Positions 45,736-58,361 of a stretch of DNA of 64,000 nt are shown one piece after another (the first letter of the stretch is position 1; each line of letters begins with the position of its first letter). The notes beneath the pieces were generated by a model, which did no database searches, was not told where the DNA came from, and worked only from the letters and a program-made list of their open reading frames with translations. The position numbers and the translations under genes were made by a program. The stretch spans positions 4,711,266 to 4,775,265 of the forward strand of contig OX419338.1 of the NCBI GenBank assembly GCA_948470475.1. Reading direction: 5' to 3'. The DNA comes from Galaxea fascicularis. Lineage: Eukaryota; Cnidaria; Anthozoa; Scleractinia; Euphylliidae.

Positions 45736-48700
45736 ATGAACTCCGACCATCAAGTTGAGGACATGGATTTCGACAAGAACGATAAATCGAAACCCAATGG
45801 TATGTATCGCTCGAAATTTCTAAACTAAGCAGTTGTCAGTTCGGGACGCTAGCTCTATGTAATTTGCCCACCTCCCTAACTTTTATGCAATTCATACGTC
45901 TTTCCCTTTAATCTGGTTTTACCAAGGACGTCTCCTCGACATTCCTTGTAAAGTCTGCGGAGATCGATCCTCTGGGAAGCATTACGGAATCTATGCCTGT
46001 GATGGTTGCAGTGGCTTTTTCAAGAGGAGCATTCGCAGAAATCGTTCATACACTTGTAGAGCTACGAACGGCAAAGGCAACTGCCCCGTGGATAAGATTC
46101 ACAGAAACCAATGCCGCTCCTGTCGATTGAAGAAATGCTTTGAAGTGACTATGAACAAAGATGGTAAGATCAAGAGATCAATTTTTTTTAGCCATATTGC
46201 TCAGGGCGTTGCGTGCGGATTTACATTCTAGGGGAGTTTTCGCGATTTCTTGGGCAATCGTTGAGTATCCTTGCACTGCATTGCAGTTAGTTTTGCTAGC
46301 TTTACTTGCTGATAACGCAAATACGGGTACCTTGCGCTTTAGGAAATTTCAAAATCAACAAGGTATTTTAATGCTTTTATTTACATTCCCTCATTAACAA
46401 CGCTTAAGACAACCACGGAATTGTCGAGCGTTTGAACGCTAATCTGATTCTCGAAGGAAAGCGTCAAACGGAACTGTTTGACTTTCGTCCGGTGAAAGAA
46501 AGAAAATCGTAGCTATCTTATAAGCTTTTTAAAGATCCGACCAACCTCATATCACTTAGTTGTTCATCGATTAAATAATAATTTACCAGGCCTACTCAAA
46601 CCATCGCTTTAAATTTGACATTTCTAAACCGGATTTGTCGGCTGGTATTTCTAATCCGAGCAAATTTTCATTTAATGTTTTTAACATTGAACCAAAGTTA
46701 TGTTTCAGAATTTCTCGGGGTACTGAAACAAGGGATTCCGCTTTCATTCGCGATAATCCTTTGTCTTCAAGATTCGTTCGCTTCTCGATAAAATCAATTT
46801 TGCTGAGGCATTACTTTGTAATGGCCGTACCTTTCTTTGTCTGCGAGCAAACTATAAAGCGAAGCGCTATAATGAAATTACACTAAAAAGACTTTTCCGA
46901 TATTAAACAAAAAGAAAAAAGTGATTGATTTTCGATGCAAACTTTCTAACTCTTTCGCCTAGTTGCAGTCGGAATGGAGTAGAAGTCATTTAAAAGTCAT
47001 TTTGATGTCGGGCCACATTCAAAGATCCACGTTCACTAAAGAGTTTTATTTTCAACTACCGAAAGTCTGTTATTTTATTTTAAAGAGCTCGTTTTTTGTT
47101 GGTCCGACCAAATTCGACAAAAATTTGAGATTTTCAGTTCTTTTCACGGTCTCAAGATATGTTTGAGAGCGATCGAGTACCCCTATGAACAAACTGAAAA
47201 GAATTTCAATATTTTTATGGGATTATAAGAAGCATTTTAGCAAATGAATCTATTTGCATATACACTCTAAACTGGAGCAAAAATTAACGGTAACAATGAT
47301 AAAATGTCTGGGAATTGAAGCGATATTATTATCATTCGGTCACCACAGCTTTCAAGTGCACTGTGTTCTGTTCAAGGGATTCCGTTTCAATCCAAAGACG
47401 ATTGCAATTCTCAATTCTTCTTTGATAGATTATTATTTTTTAAAGCTGCTTGTTTCCCCGTTGATCTTGACGGTGATCTTGAAGATCTTGGCTAATGCTC
47501 GCACCGAATGGAATCATTCTATGTTTCTTAACACTCTTTGAAAAGGGTTCAGAAAATTTCCTGGTGTTGCCGGAAAAATAAATTAATAGGTTTCAACAAG
47601 TTCATTAGCTGGCAAAATAAAAAAAAGGACATACAATTAAGGGTAGAAAGCCTCAGGAAATTATTCGCTTTTCAGCTTATGAACTTTTCTTCACAACAAA
47701 AGCTCGACGATAAAACGAAAGCTTTTTGGGCGTACTTAATAAATTTGCTTTTAAGCAAGAGATCCATCTGGCTTTAAAACGCCTTCCCTTACGGGAATTA
47801 AATTACTTTATTATAATCCTCAGATCAGGGTATTGGAGGTATCTCGAAGCATTCAAAATTGAGAGAAAAATGTGAGATCTTTGCCATGATACCAAGTCTC
47901 AAAGATTTGGCCGAAAAACATTCCGGAAAGAGTCGGTCTTAAAATTGATCGAAAACTAGGCAGATCTCATCAGTTCGGTTTCATCTTAAAACAAGTTTAA
48001 ACTTATCCCCAGCTTAGTTCTTTGAATATAGATTAACTTGACAAAAATATTTCTGTGACAAACGTAACGTTAGTTACAGACGACAGTTAATAGCAAGTTT
48101 ACATACCGTGAAATATTGGTAAATATTTAGTCATATTTTACACCAGGGCAGAGCTTGTCGTTTGTCGAACTTAATCTATCCAACCTCACTATGGAACTGC
48201 GTTATATGAGTTAAAATTGGTAGTAATCAGTTTCATTTGGGTTCAGTTAAAGTTTTTGAAATATAAAAATAACAAGGTCAACAAAATTTGTGAAATATAT
48301 AGAGAGCGCAACGTTATCCTGGACGAAATATTTAGAAGTTGAAATATTTTTCGTGATATTTTCCCACTCTTTTTCTGTAATAAATAATCCACAAAATACG
48401 AAGAAAAAATTAAAGTCGAGAAATAAATAAAGAAATGATTTAAGTGAGAAACAAGAGTTGAAATGTAGCTACTTTTTGAAAAACAACGCTTTATTAAAAA
48501 CTAGTCACCCAAACTTTGAAATTCTGAAGATACAGACCCCTGATGGGATGATGAAAATCGGAGATAAGATTTTGTTTCATACTCCTGATCCAGAAAGAAG
48601 ACAAAAAATAAAATTAACGAGTGAACGTACTTTTTTTAGTACACCGAGAAGTTGTTTTAACAGTCTTTAAGCGCCCATAATCGTTCGACGCACGATTTTT

Positions 48701-51700
48701 AAATTTAGCTCATTTTATTAGACCCGTCGATTGTTTTCGTGACCAAAACAAATCTTTAATGTTTTGCAAAAGACATTCTTTTTTGCGACAGTGTTTCCAG
48801 AATTAAAATATATGGTTACAAATAATGTCGGCTTGGCCAAAATTTGTGCTTTCAGTCTTAATATATTCGACAAAATATCAGCGCACTGGCTAAGCGATTG
48901 TATCATAATTTAATTTTTAATGTATTTTCCTTTGTCTTATGTCTAAGTTTCATTGGGCGGTCTCCCACCGAGAGTTTCTGGAAAATCTTTTCCTGAGACG
49001 AGAGATAATTCACAACACGTCGCCGAAAATTTCGAGCCTTGAGAGAAAATGCCAACCGTTACAAAGCGGGTAGCTACATGACCAGAAAGAGTGTTTTCGT
49101 CGCCTCAACAAGGCAGAAACACGAGACTGTGGCTTATAAAGAAGATCAAAAAGTTAAGAGGCTTTGATGCCAACGAGCTAGTAAAGAGATACTTAATAGT
49201 TTAGATCGGTCAACATTTGTTAATGCCGGGCCAGACATCAATCGGTGTCCTTTGAAAAAAAAACTCTGCGTTCGCTGAGGATAAGATTTGGATCGCTCAA
49301 AACTGTTAGAAAAAAACAGTAATATCTTTAGTGCGTGATCAAAGAAAAATGTTTGGAATACAAAAATTAAGGGTGATACTGATCTAAATGCGATTGAAAA
49401 GATAGAACAAGCCCCCATAATTAGACGTTGATATGCTGTTGGAAGGTAACATTATTTTGGGGGCGTGATAATGCGCTAACAACATACGTTTTAAGAAAAG
49501 AAAATTTCATTATCACTTTCAATAATGAGCGATGAATTAAATTTATACGTCAACCGAGTAAAAGTCGAAGAAGACAGATTTCAGTTTTGGATTTTGAGTA
49601 TTTGAAAGTTATATAAACAGTGTGATCGTTCAGTTGAAACGAAGTGGCTTCCTTGATATACAAGAAAGAAGAGCTGCTTACTTAGACGGAAGAACTATTA
49701 ATCTATACTTAATATTTAATTTCCTGGTGCTTTTCGCCCACCTTATCCTAAAATCAATGATTATGACTCATAACAAATGTGTTGCGCGAAGATGGTTCCT
49801 TATAAGCTAGTTAATACGGGTTTAGATTCACCAAGCTGTCTTCAGCAAGACACAACATGTTTGTTTGAAGATTACTGCAAGATAATCCGGCCTTTCCGAT
49901 TTTAATGGTAGAATCGCGGATCTTGTTTTCAATAGTTAAATCTAGCCGGTTTATATTTCGCCAACTTTCGTTCTGTTTGAAATTTCAGTGTTTCGGTTAT
50001 ATACACGAATGTGGTTTTTGTGTACGTCTAAATTCATGCTAATCTTCTTTGCCATTCTTTGTCAATTCTCTGTTATCCTTGTCTTAATATTGCTGTTTGG
50101 CGGAATCATTTGCGATCAATTTCAAAACAGTTATTTTGCGGAGAAAGCCCTGCTGCATCAGCAAATTTTCATTGTAATACATGTAGTTTAGAAACACAGA
50201 GCAGGGCTTTCTGCGAACAACAATTCATGCCAAAAAAATAAAGCTACTTTGAGTCTTCTTGGGAAAGCAAAACTTCTAAATTGCGTACTTCATCAAATGA
50301 ATTTTTAAGTTCGTTTAATCAGGAATCGGCTTTCATAAAATGTCGTCCCCAAAGCGGTAGCTTTCACATGGCATAGGTGATAATTAAAATAACAGAGAAT
50401 TTAGCACCGGGGATTCATCAGCATATAAATATTTAATGTTGTTTTAATTTTTCACTGAACAGCAAATTCGATACAAGCCGAAATTCATACCATTTCAAAA
50501 TCAAAACAATTTACATAACACCTGTGTTGCCTTTGAAAAGAAGTGCTTGAAAAGAAGGTACATACATGTTGTTATGTCCTTCAGCCAGATAAAGATACCA
50601 TTTTGTCAAAAGCCCTTTGAGCTAGAAAGCCACAAACGACACGATAAACCACTCCCAGTTTTTATCTGCCATTACGGAACATTTCGGTATAAAGCGAGAC
50701 TCTCTTTGTTTTTTTAGGAGCGGCACCTTCTTTACAGCTTAGAGAACCAGGTCAACCGTTGGTTTTCTTTGAAATTGTCGCCAATTTAGTCAGCCAACAC
50801 TATAATCGTCGATATAGAATTAGACAGATTGTTTGAACAGAATCCGTCGTTCAGATTGCAAATTACAAGTTCGTTATCGAATTTAACAACAAAGTAAATC
50901 ATGCCTAATTTTTAAACCATTGTCCGTTTTTCTAGATTATCAGCTTCGATTTGATTTCTCGCGTCGATATGACCTTCCTAATTGACCAAAATTAATATTT
51001 TACGATAATTCTAAGGGCACGTGTAAGATTCAAAGAAATGATAAAGAACACTTGATAACAGCCGATAATGCACGTTGATTTTGGCTCGTGCAGTATTGCT
51101 TTGTGTTTCAAAAAGCCCGTGGGTTGAATTGTTTTTGTCTTTGGTCTACTTCAAAATAACTCGTCGGACACGTGACCGACAAATTCGAATCCACCAACAC
51201 TGATGTCAAACCCCTGATGTCAGCACATCATCATTTACTTCTGAAGGTCCAAGGCAATAGAATGAATCACGACGGTTTTTTAGTGGCGAAACATGCCTTC
51301 ATGAAACTGAGTACAAAGGTGGTCTAGAATCGAAACTTCTTTCTGAATGACTGGGTTGTGAGAGCACCCCAGCACTGCCACACCAGGTTAACGAAAGTTC
51401 TTGTCTTCGACTTCTCAAGATTTGGTTATCGGTTCCCTTCTCCTTGCGTTGCACTAGTGATTCTACACTTTCAAACGAAACAAAACTCCAACCGTAATTC
51501 ACCTGATTTCATGAAGTCAGTTGCGTAGATATTACGGAAATCTAGTTTGAAAGGATGGTACTCCCTAATATTTCAATATTTTGTTTACGTGCGCAACAGT
51601 CCACAGACACACAATTCAGTTAAGGTTTCGATGAAGTTTAAGTCACAGAACAGAATTGAACTTGCAAGATCTGCTACCCTATGTAACAACAGCCTTACCA

Positions 51701-54700
51701 TCCGAACAATACGTCTTTGCGAATGCCGGCTTCAAAATGCCTTTTTCAGGCACCGAAAAATGTTGTGTTCAATTGTAGTTACTGCTCGAGTGTTTATGAC
51801 TCCTGAACTTTTCCAGAACTCGACAACTTATCCCTTTCGTTTTCTAAGGCAGCAGTAATATTTCTAGATGTACCACACACGATGTGTTAGCACTTTCGGG
51901 AAGCCGACAGCTCTTTGCTGAAATCGACCGTTCCGGACTCAATTTTCCGTCAACTTAACTGTTTCTATCAAAGAAACCAAAAAGATCACTCTGCGTGTTT
52001 TGCTTCTACAGGTTTGCCGTTAAAAGGGTGAAAAAGGATATGGGGATGAAACACAATCAGATTTGAGATTTGAGACGGGTATCGAAAGTTAAACTGTGTT
52101 TTTTAAATTTACACAGCTGTCCAACATGAACGCGGGCCTCGTAGCTCCACTCTCCGGAAACAGAAGATGCTCAAAGAGGCTCAAGAGAGGATGGAGATCA
52201 CTACAGCTGCGCATGTGCAACACGACACAAGTGGTTTCATTAACACTTTACTAGCAGCTGAGACGTGCATGGAAAGATGTCAAATGCCCACCAATGACTT
52301 TGATCTGGGTTTGGAATTTAAACCAATCAGATTTCAATCGGATTTGTCCGTATCTATGTATTATTCCAATCCTGAAGCTGTGTGCGAAGCTGCGGCTAAG
52401 CTTTTGTTCATGTCTGTCAAATGGGCGAGGAACATCCCGTCATTCATGAGCCTTCCTTTCAGGGATCAAGTGAGTAGTTGTTAATTCCCATAAAGCTTTT
52501 GACCCGCTGACCGCTAGTATTGCATATTCTTTTATGACGTCATTTGATGTTAAAATTCACTCGATGACCTGAGCATCAATTAAGTTTTAAAAGGAATGCA
52601 GACTTTAGTTAGTGCGTGTAGTTTGAAGGAATGCAAAAAGGTGAAAATCAGCTTCAAATAATGCACTTAAAAGTTATTACATTAAAAAGCGTTCGTATGA
52701 TTGGGAACTTAAGCCTCTGAATTTGCCTAGAAATTTGAATTTCTTCAAAACTGAAAAGATCTTGGATTTTTAAAGTTTGTTAGTATTAGATAATGCCAGG
52801 AGCTGATCACTAGGAGCGTACAACTCCCATACTAAGCCACGGCATTTTCACAGACCGATTTATGTTTAGATTATCTTTTCCCGCGAAAAAGGGAGTTCGG
52901 TAAACGTGATACCGCATCATCATCACCTTTCTTTAGTTCTTACGTTTCTCAACTTCGCAGACAAACTTCAAAACAAAAGAAAGTTAGAGGAAAAGTTTTG
53001 TACGAGAGATGGGGAGTCCCATATTCGCGGTAAATTCATGACATGCCATGACAGGAATAAAGGGCAGTTGTACGCTCCTAGTGATGGGCTCCTGATAATG
53101 CAGAAGTCAAACTGTTTAGCTTTTTGACCAACCGACCTGTCCGCTCTTGTAAAGCCCCACTACTTAAAGGTGCTATTGAAATACAAACCTACAATTCATG
53201 GCCTTACCTTAGGATCTGAAAGGTGCACACGGATCGGAAGCTGGAATTTGAACTTTCTCTTTCGCCTCTTTTAACGAGTTACCTACAAACTCGAGTTTTC
53301 GGTCACGTGATTTCTTAACAACTTGTTTTTGACAGGTCATTCTTCTAGAAGAAGGGTGGAGGGAGCTGTTTCTACTGGGTGCCAGTCAGTGGTCCATGCC
53401 GCTAGAAATCGCGCCAATTTTGTCAGCCGCGGGACTACACGTGGATTCCACACCGCCTGAGACTATCGTTGACGTGATGGCAACGGTGCGCATGCTCCAA
53501 GAAACGGTCAACAAGTTCAAAACCGCCAATGTTGATTCTACGGAGTACGCATGTCTCAAGGCTATAGTGCTGTTTAAACCCAGTAAGTGAAGAGCTAAGG
53601 GTTCGTTAAATTTTCATCCAACGCGTAAACAATTTTGCAATTTCAAAAATTTAACTTGAACTGATGTCAGTTTAGAGACGCATTTGATAGCTGTTTGCGC
53701 TTCTCACTTAAAATAAACTGGCTCGTTTTACTGATTTTATGCGCAACGAATACTGTGTCCAATGGACAGGAAGGACAACTTATGAAACTGCAAGGTGCAA
53801 TCTTAAGATAAGCTTGTTAAGGACGTTCGCGTGAAAATTTTCCAACATTGATTTTTTTTCTGAGACTTCTACTACTATAAGATGATGAGTTAGTTATGTC
53901 AGAAATGTAAAAATATTGCAATTAAGTCTTTGAAGTGAAATGTCTCTGCCAAATATTGTTTAAGTGGACCTATTAAGTGAATTTAGTCAACTAGTGAGGT
54001 TCCTCAAAGAAAAAGGTGGCATTAAGCGACCATAGTTTCACGCGCCTTGCAGTCGTAAGATGGCAAGATTCGATGTTCCGTGGACAGAAATTTTAAATTT
54101 CCCACGCTGATTTTTTGTTCATTTTTGGACAATGTGGAGATAATTGTGAATAAAATCTGTTTCTGGAAAAAAAAGTTGGGGTCACCGACCATTTACGAGA
54201 GTAAACTGAAGGCGAAGGGAACGCAACAGCTACCATCCTTTTACTTGCTTAGCTTTCTTCCTCAGCGCGCGCACTCAATGGCTGACGTGGCATGACCTTG
54301 CCACATGGATTTCTTGCGATAGTGCGCAGTAGGGATGTGCGTGAACAATTAGCGCGAACGTCCTTTAAGCTACGACAATTTAGAAGCATTCAATAAGTTC
54401 CTGGCAACGGAAGGTCCAGTGATAGGGGCCCTACCTAGCGGGTGATTCTGTTGGTCGCTGAAGACCACTAGAAATGCACCAAACGATGTATGATCTACTA
54501 CAGACTTACAGAAAGTCACTCTTACTTCACCACGCTTAGGTTTAAGTTTTGGTCTGTGGGATTGTTAATGCTAGTTTTCCCTTCATCTCTTGAGCTCCAG
54601 GAACCTTACTAGAGTTCAACTGATTTATTTTATATCATCTGTTACAGGTCAAACGACAAAAACAAACAAATTATCAAAAACCGAAAAAAAAAACCTTTAG

Positions 54701-54997
54701 TTATCGAAGACCAACTCCAAGACCCCCTTTTGACCGACGTATATTTGACTTTCAGCGGCGTGCGGGCTCAAGGACCCAGAACAAGTGGAGTCCACTCAGG
54801 ACCAGGCCCAACTCATGCTTGGAGAGTACGTGCGTGCCCAATGTCCCACTCAACTAGCTCGGTTTGGTCGCCTTCTACTTCTGCTACCAGCGCTGCGTCG
54901 AATCAGTGCGAAAGATATCGAGGAGCTCTTTTTCAAGAAGACGATAGGCACTGTTCCTATAGAGAGACTGCTCACTGACATGTTCAAGAATGAGTGA
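45736..54997 (+). CDS. NR2E1: Tailless/TLX-type nuclear receptor (NR2E1), five exons, 380 aa
   Basis: DNA-binding transcription factor of the NR2E group; TLX/tailless regulates neural progenitors in bilaterians (known; role here unknown). Exons: 45736-45799, 45927-46163, 52117-52469, 53336-53582, 54756-54997; phases agree. The DNA-binding domain has zinc Cys at 29, 32, 46, 49 and 65, 74, 84, 87. The P-box is CDGCSGFF, the diagnostic TLX/PNR form. The second finger has eight residues between Cys65 and Cys74 instead of the usual five. 'AVQHERGPR' follows the domain as in TLX. Ligand-binding domain: '[20 protein letters not shown]', '[17 protein letters not shown]', 'FACLKAIV'-like '[12 protein letters not shown]', '[16 protein letters not shown]', '[18 protein letters not shown]', with a short acidic-poor end (TDMFKNE) at the AF-2 position. 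Length close to human TLX (385 aa). PNR (NR2E3) is less likely given the P-box flanks and HERGPR. Confidence 0.94.
46164..52116 (+). other. 5.95-kb intron 2 of the TLX gene
   Basis: Separates the DNA-binding domain exon from the hinge/LBD exons. AT-rich with no coding exon or repeat family member recognised, apart from a short stem-loop at 50137-50216. Its size and lack of repeats make it a candidate for enhancers; that is inference. Confidence 0.5.
50137..50216. other. Stem-loop in TLX intron 2
   Basis: GCGGAGAAAGCCCTGCT pairs with AGCAGGGCTTTCTGCG (about 16 bp, one mismatch) around a 46-nt loop. Function unknown. Confidence 0.35.
53821..54363. mobile_element. 543-bp inverted-repeat element, GGACGTTCGCG ends
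   Basis: Ends GGACGTTCGCG and CGCGAACGTCC, flanked by TTAA on the left and TTTAA on the right, so a TAA or TTAA target duplication is likely. It lies in intron 4 of the TLX gene and has no transposase. Confidence 0.7.
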
Positions 54998-55139
54998 TAT
55001 AATAATTAACTCAATTTGGGTGACTCTGAAATACGCTAGTGTAATTTCATAGTTCTCGACAATTGTGCCCCAGAAATGTTCAACGTTTTGTTTCAAGTTG
55101 TTTGTGGCCATAGAAAGGTCTTTACAGCATGATAATATA

Positions 55140-55324
55140 ATTCCTTTAAAAGATATTATTGATATCTTATCTTATCTTAACTTATCTTATCTTCCCTGAC
55201 CTCAATCTTTCTTGTCTTGTTTTGTCTTATACTTCTTGACTTATTCAATTTATCTTATTTCTCTTACTTGAACTTATCTTATTTCATCATTTCTTGTCTT
55301 GTATTGTCTAGTCTCATTTCATTT
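55140..55324 (+). repeat. (ATCTT)-rich low-complexity tract
   Basis: Imperfect tandem TCTTATCTTA pentamers directly downstream of the TLX gene. Confidence 0.75.
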
Positions 55325-55596
55325 CATAAATAAATAAAATAAGTAAATAAATACTTAATTGAGCACTCCCCCAGAGGGGCTTTTCAGGGACAATGAAACA
55401 AATAATACAAATGAACACAACCGAGTCAAGGATCCCTACTGGCGGGAGACAGACCAGTTGGCTATTTACAAGGATGACCGAGGAGTTGAACCACGCACTC
55501 ACCCAGAACAACTCCAGCTAGTTGCCAGAGCGGAATTTGAACCCGGGTCACCGCATTGAAATCCAGCGCCCTAAACCACTCGGCCATCCTGCCTCC
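55325..55596 (-). mobile_element. SINE family A, most complete copy
   Basis: Minus strand: GGAGGCAGGATGGCCGAGTG (A box), 'GGCGCTGGATTTCAATGC', CCCGGGTTCAAATTCC (B box), body with 'GTTGTTCTGGGTGAGTGC' and 'CAACTCCTCGGTCATCC', then CCCTGAAAAGCCCCTCTGGG and a 3' tail rich in TATTTATTTA. tRNA-Leu-like head. It sits inside a pentanucleotide repeat tract. Confidence 0.9.
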
Positions 55597-55860
55597 ATCT
55601 CTTCCCATTTCATCCCATCCCAGATCATCTTATCTTATCTCATCTCATCTCATCCCATCCCATCCCATCCCATCCCATCCCATCTTATCTTATCTTATCG
55701 CATCTTTTCTTTATCTTATGTTATGTTATCTAATTATATCTAATCTTTATTTAACTTATCCAATATCTATCTAGCTACTTTAACTGATCTTGTTCTCTTT
55801 GTCTAGTCTTGTCTCATCTCATCTCATCTTATCTAATCGTATCTTACCTTACCTAATCTT
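55597..55860 (+). repeat. (CATCC)n / (ATCTT)n tandem repeat tract
   Basis: Includes about eight perfect CCCAT units (about 55641-55683) grading into TCTTA and TCATC units on both sides. Confidence 0.85.
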
Positions 55861-56734
55861 ATTGCATCAAATGCATACCCATTCTTAAAACAAACCAGCC
55901 CGATAGATAAATGGCCGTATAAACTGCTATTCCACGCGCAGAGACAGGAGACTGTCTGGCGTTGTTGCACGAAAATGGTCTGAGTTGAGGCGATCAAATA
56001 CTCGGAATGCTGCCTGACAAACAAAAAAAAGGTGCCTTAAATATTCAGCTGGGTGTAGAACAAATCTGTTGCTACTTTTCGCTGAGGAAATAATTACCCT
56101 ACTACTTCTGCTTTGGGCTTATTCTTTCCACCAATTTTTGCTTCTCTTCTATTTACTTTTATCTAACGAAAAAGAAAGACAAAAAATTAGGGACGAGATG
56201 ACTCCGAGTACGAGATCTAGTACGAGTACTACTTTCAAATTTCAAACTAGTCCAGTGCTTCCACATAACCATATTCTTCTGTACAAGGCACAAGGTTGAT
56301 GTCACAAAAGGAATTATCTAAGGCACCCAAACTAGACATGAACAGTGGTGATCATAAATATATTTGGCACTGGTAATCAAATTTAACGCTACCTGATAAA
56401 ATATTTCGTTATTATGGGGGCCGGGTTGCTTTTGCTAACAGCATTTATCGAAATTATTGCCGCGCTGCCGTACCAAATATTTTTCTCGACTATAACCTCA
56501 GGAGAATAATTAAGCTGTTTAACAGAATATGTACAGCAAAAGAGAGCTAGTTTTGTTGCTAAAAGTAATTTTATTAACTGTGTAAAAAGTGAAAGAACAT
56601 AGAAAAGTGTTTATCTGTGCAAGAGCAGCACGACAAAGTGGTTCAAAACACTCGAGTATTGATTGATGAGTTTCAGGTTACTGTATTACCACTTTGCATG
56701 CCCATATGCTGGTATCGTATAGAGCCCAGTCAAT
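55861..56734. other. Intergenic DNA, nothing recognised
   Basis: AT-rich; no gene or repeat supported. Confidence 0.4.
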
Positions 56735-57054
56735 GGGGAGTAAGCAACGAGGACGGCGACGGCAACGAGAGCGCCACAAAACAGTAGGTTTAATGAGCAA
56801 AAACAATTGCTCTGCAAGTGCGTTTTACAGTTAAGGTTTTGTGCATTACTTTCGAGAACGCGTGCGTATCGCGACAAAATTTTCATTGTTTTTCCATATT
56901 TTGACCGTTCATAACAACTTAGCACCTGGAGAGTTCGCCAACATTTTCCATGTTAAACCAATTGGAATGACCGAGAAATTGTTACAAAAACGAGAAGTTA
57001 TATTTTTAAATGACGTTTTCGTTGCCATCGCTGTTGTCGTTGCTTAAGCTCCCT
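56735..57054 (-). mobile_element. 320-bp GGGAGTTTAAGCAACGACG inverted-repeat element
   Basis: Ends GGGGAGTAAGCAACGAGGAC-GGCGACGGCAACGAGAGCG and the inverse CGTTTTCGTTGCCATCGCTG-TTGTCGTTGCTTAAGCTCCC. AAT stands on both sides (56732-56734, 57055-57057), a possible 3-bp target duplication. It is in the opposite orientation to the 57994 copy. Confidence 0.8.
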
Positions 57055-57993
57055 AATGGCAAACCCGCTGAGACGTGAAAATTATGATGAATTGTAATGT
57101 TGCAGATTTGAAAAAAAGAAACTAAACATTTTGTGACATACATGTGAATGTAAATTAATACTATGAACAGCAGGCTGTTGTATAATGCACCGAATTTTCC
57201 CTCGCCACACAGTTTGGCTTTCACAGCTGCAAATCAATATCAAGAGGACATGTGAAGTAAATTTAACCAATTAAATTTCAAGGTGATCTTAAGTGGTAAA
57301 AAGAGGTCGATATACTTTTCGCTAAGTCTTTTCTTTTTAGAAAACGCTGAGATGAAATTCCGTTCATTTCGGGCAAATAAACTTGCTTTTCTGTCTTCTT
57401 TTTTGCAATGATTGTTTTAAACCCCATCAGTTTACTAGTGTAATTAGGTATGCCAGTACACTGTATCTAAATACCGAGAAAAATTAAGGGCGGAATTTCC
57501 ATTGTCGAGTATATTTTACGTGCGTTCAGAGGTATAAATTTCAATTGGCTGCACCCCGGAAAAAGAGAATAAGAAGCGATGTATAGACGGCTTACATGAG
57601 GGGCTGGATTTTACGTGCTCGCGTAAAAAGGTGTATAAACGACTCGTGTTCCGGCGTGGCGTGCATTTTACGTACGTGCAAGGATTTTATGTACGTAAAT
57701 AAGATAATTGCTGGCTATTAATGTTTGCGCAAGCCACCGTTGATAAAACGTCAATTCACTTTCCATATAAATTAGCATCTGTGCGCATGAAAAATTTACG
57801 CAACCCTGGATATCCATAACTCAAACCGTTTATAGATCTACCTTGACCGGAATTTTTGCCTTGTACATCAGTTACAACTGCAATAGTAAAACTTTCTGTT
57901 ATTAAAGCAATGAATTCATGATCACCTTGAAACACAAAAAACCGTTCTATACAAGTGAAAACAAGTGCCAATCTTGCCGTTGCTGCCGGGATA
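57055..57993. other. Intergenic DNA with TTTTACGTGCG-type motifs
   Basis: 57508-57710 contains repeated words TTTTACGTGCG, TTTACGTGCTCGCGTAAA and TTTTACGTACGTGC, partly palindromic. No gene recognised. Confidence 0.4.
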
Positions 57994-58358
57994 TGGAGTT
58001 TAAGCAACGACGACGGCGACGGCAACGAGAACGTCATTTCAAAATATAACTTCTCGTTTTCAAAACTTTTTCGCGATTATTCCAATTTGTTTAACATGCA
58101 AAATGCTGGCGAGCTATCCAGAGTCTAAATTACTGTGAACGGTGTAAAAGCAAAGAAAAAGAATGAAGATTTTGCAGTAATACGCTCACGTTCTCGAGAA
58201 AACCTAAAATTTGGTCATTTCACGTTGTTGTTTTGCAGAGGACGGTGAAGAAATGTACTAAAATGTAAACGCACGTGCAGAGCGATTGTTTTTGCTCATT
58301 AAGCCCATTGTTTTGCGGCGTTCTCGTTGCCGTTGCCGTCCTCGTTGCTTAAACTCCC
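57994..58358 (+). mobile_element. 365-bp GGGAGTTTAAGCAACGACG inverted-repeat element, complete copy
   Basis: Ends TGGAGTTTAAGCAACGACGA-CGGCGACGGCAACGAGAACG and the inverse CGTTCTCGTTGCCGTTGCCG-TCCTCGTTGCTTAAACTCCC. ATA stands on both sides (57991-57993, 58359-58361). The terminal repeats contain CGACGG triplet runs. Non-autonomous DNA element. Confidence 0.85.
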
Positions 58359-58361
58359 ATA

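Noticed and set aside
55640..55690. CRISPR-like short regular repeats
   Set aside because: Contiguous pentanucleotide microsatellite without spacers, in a eukaryotic genome.
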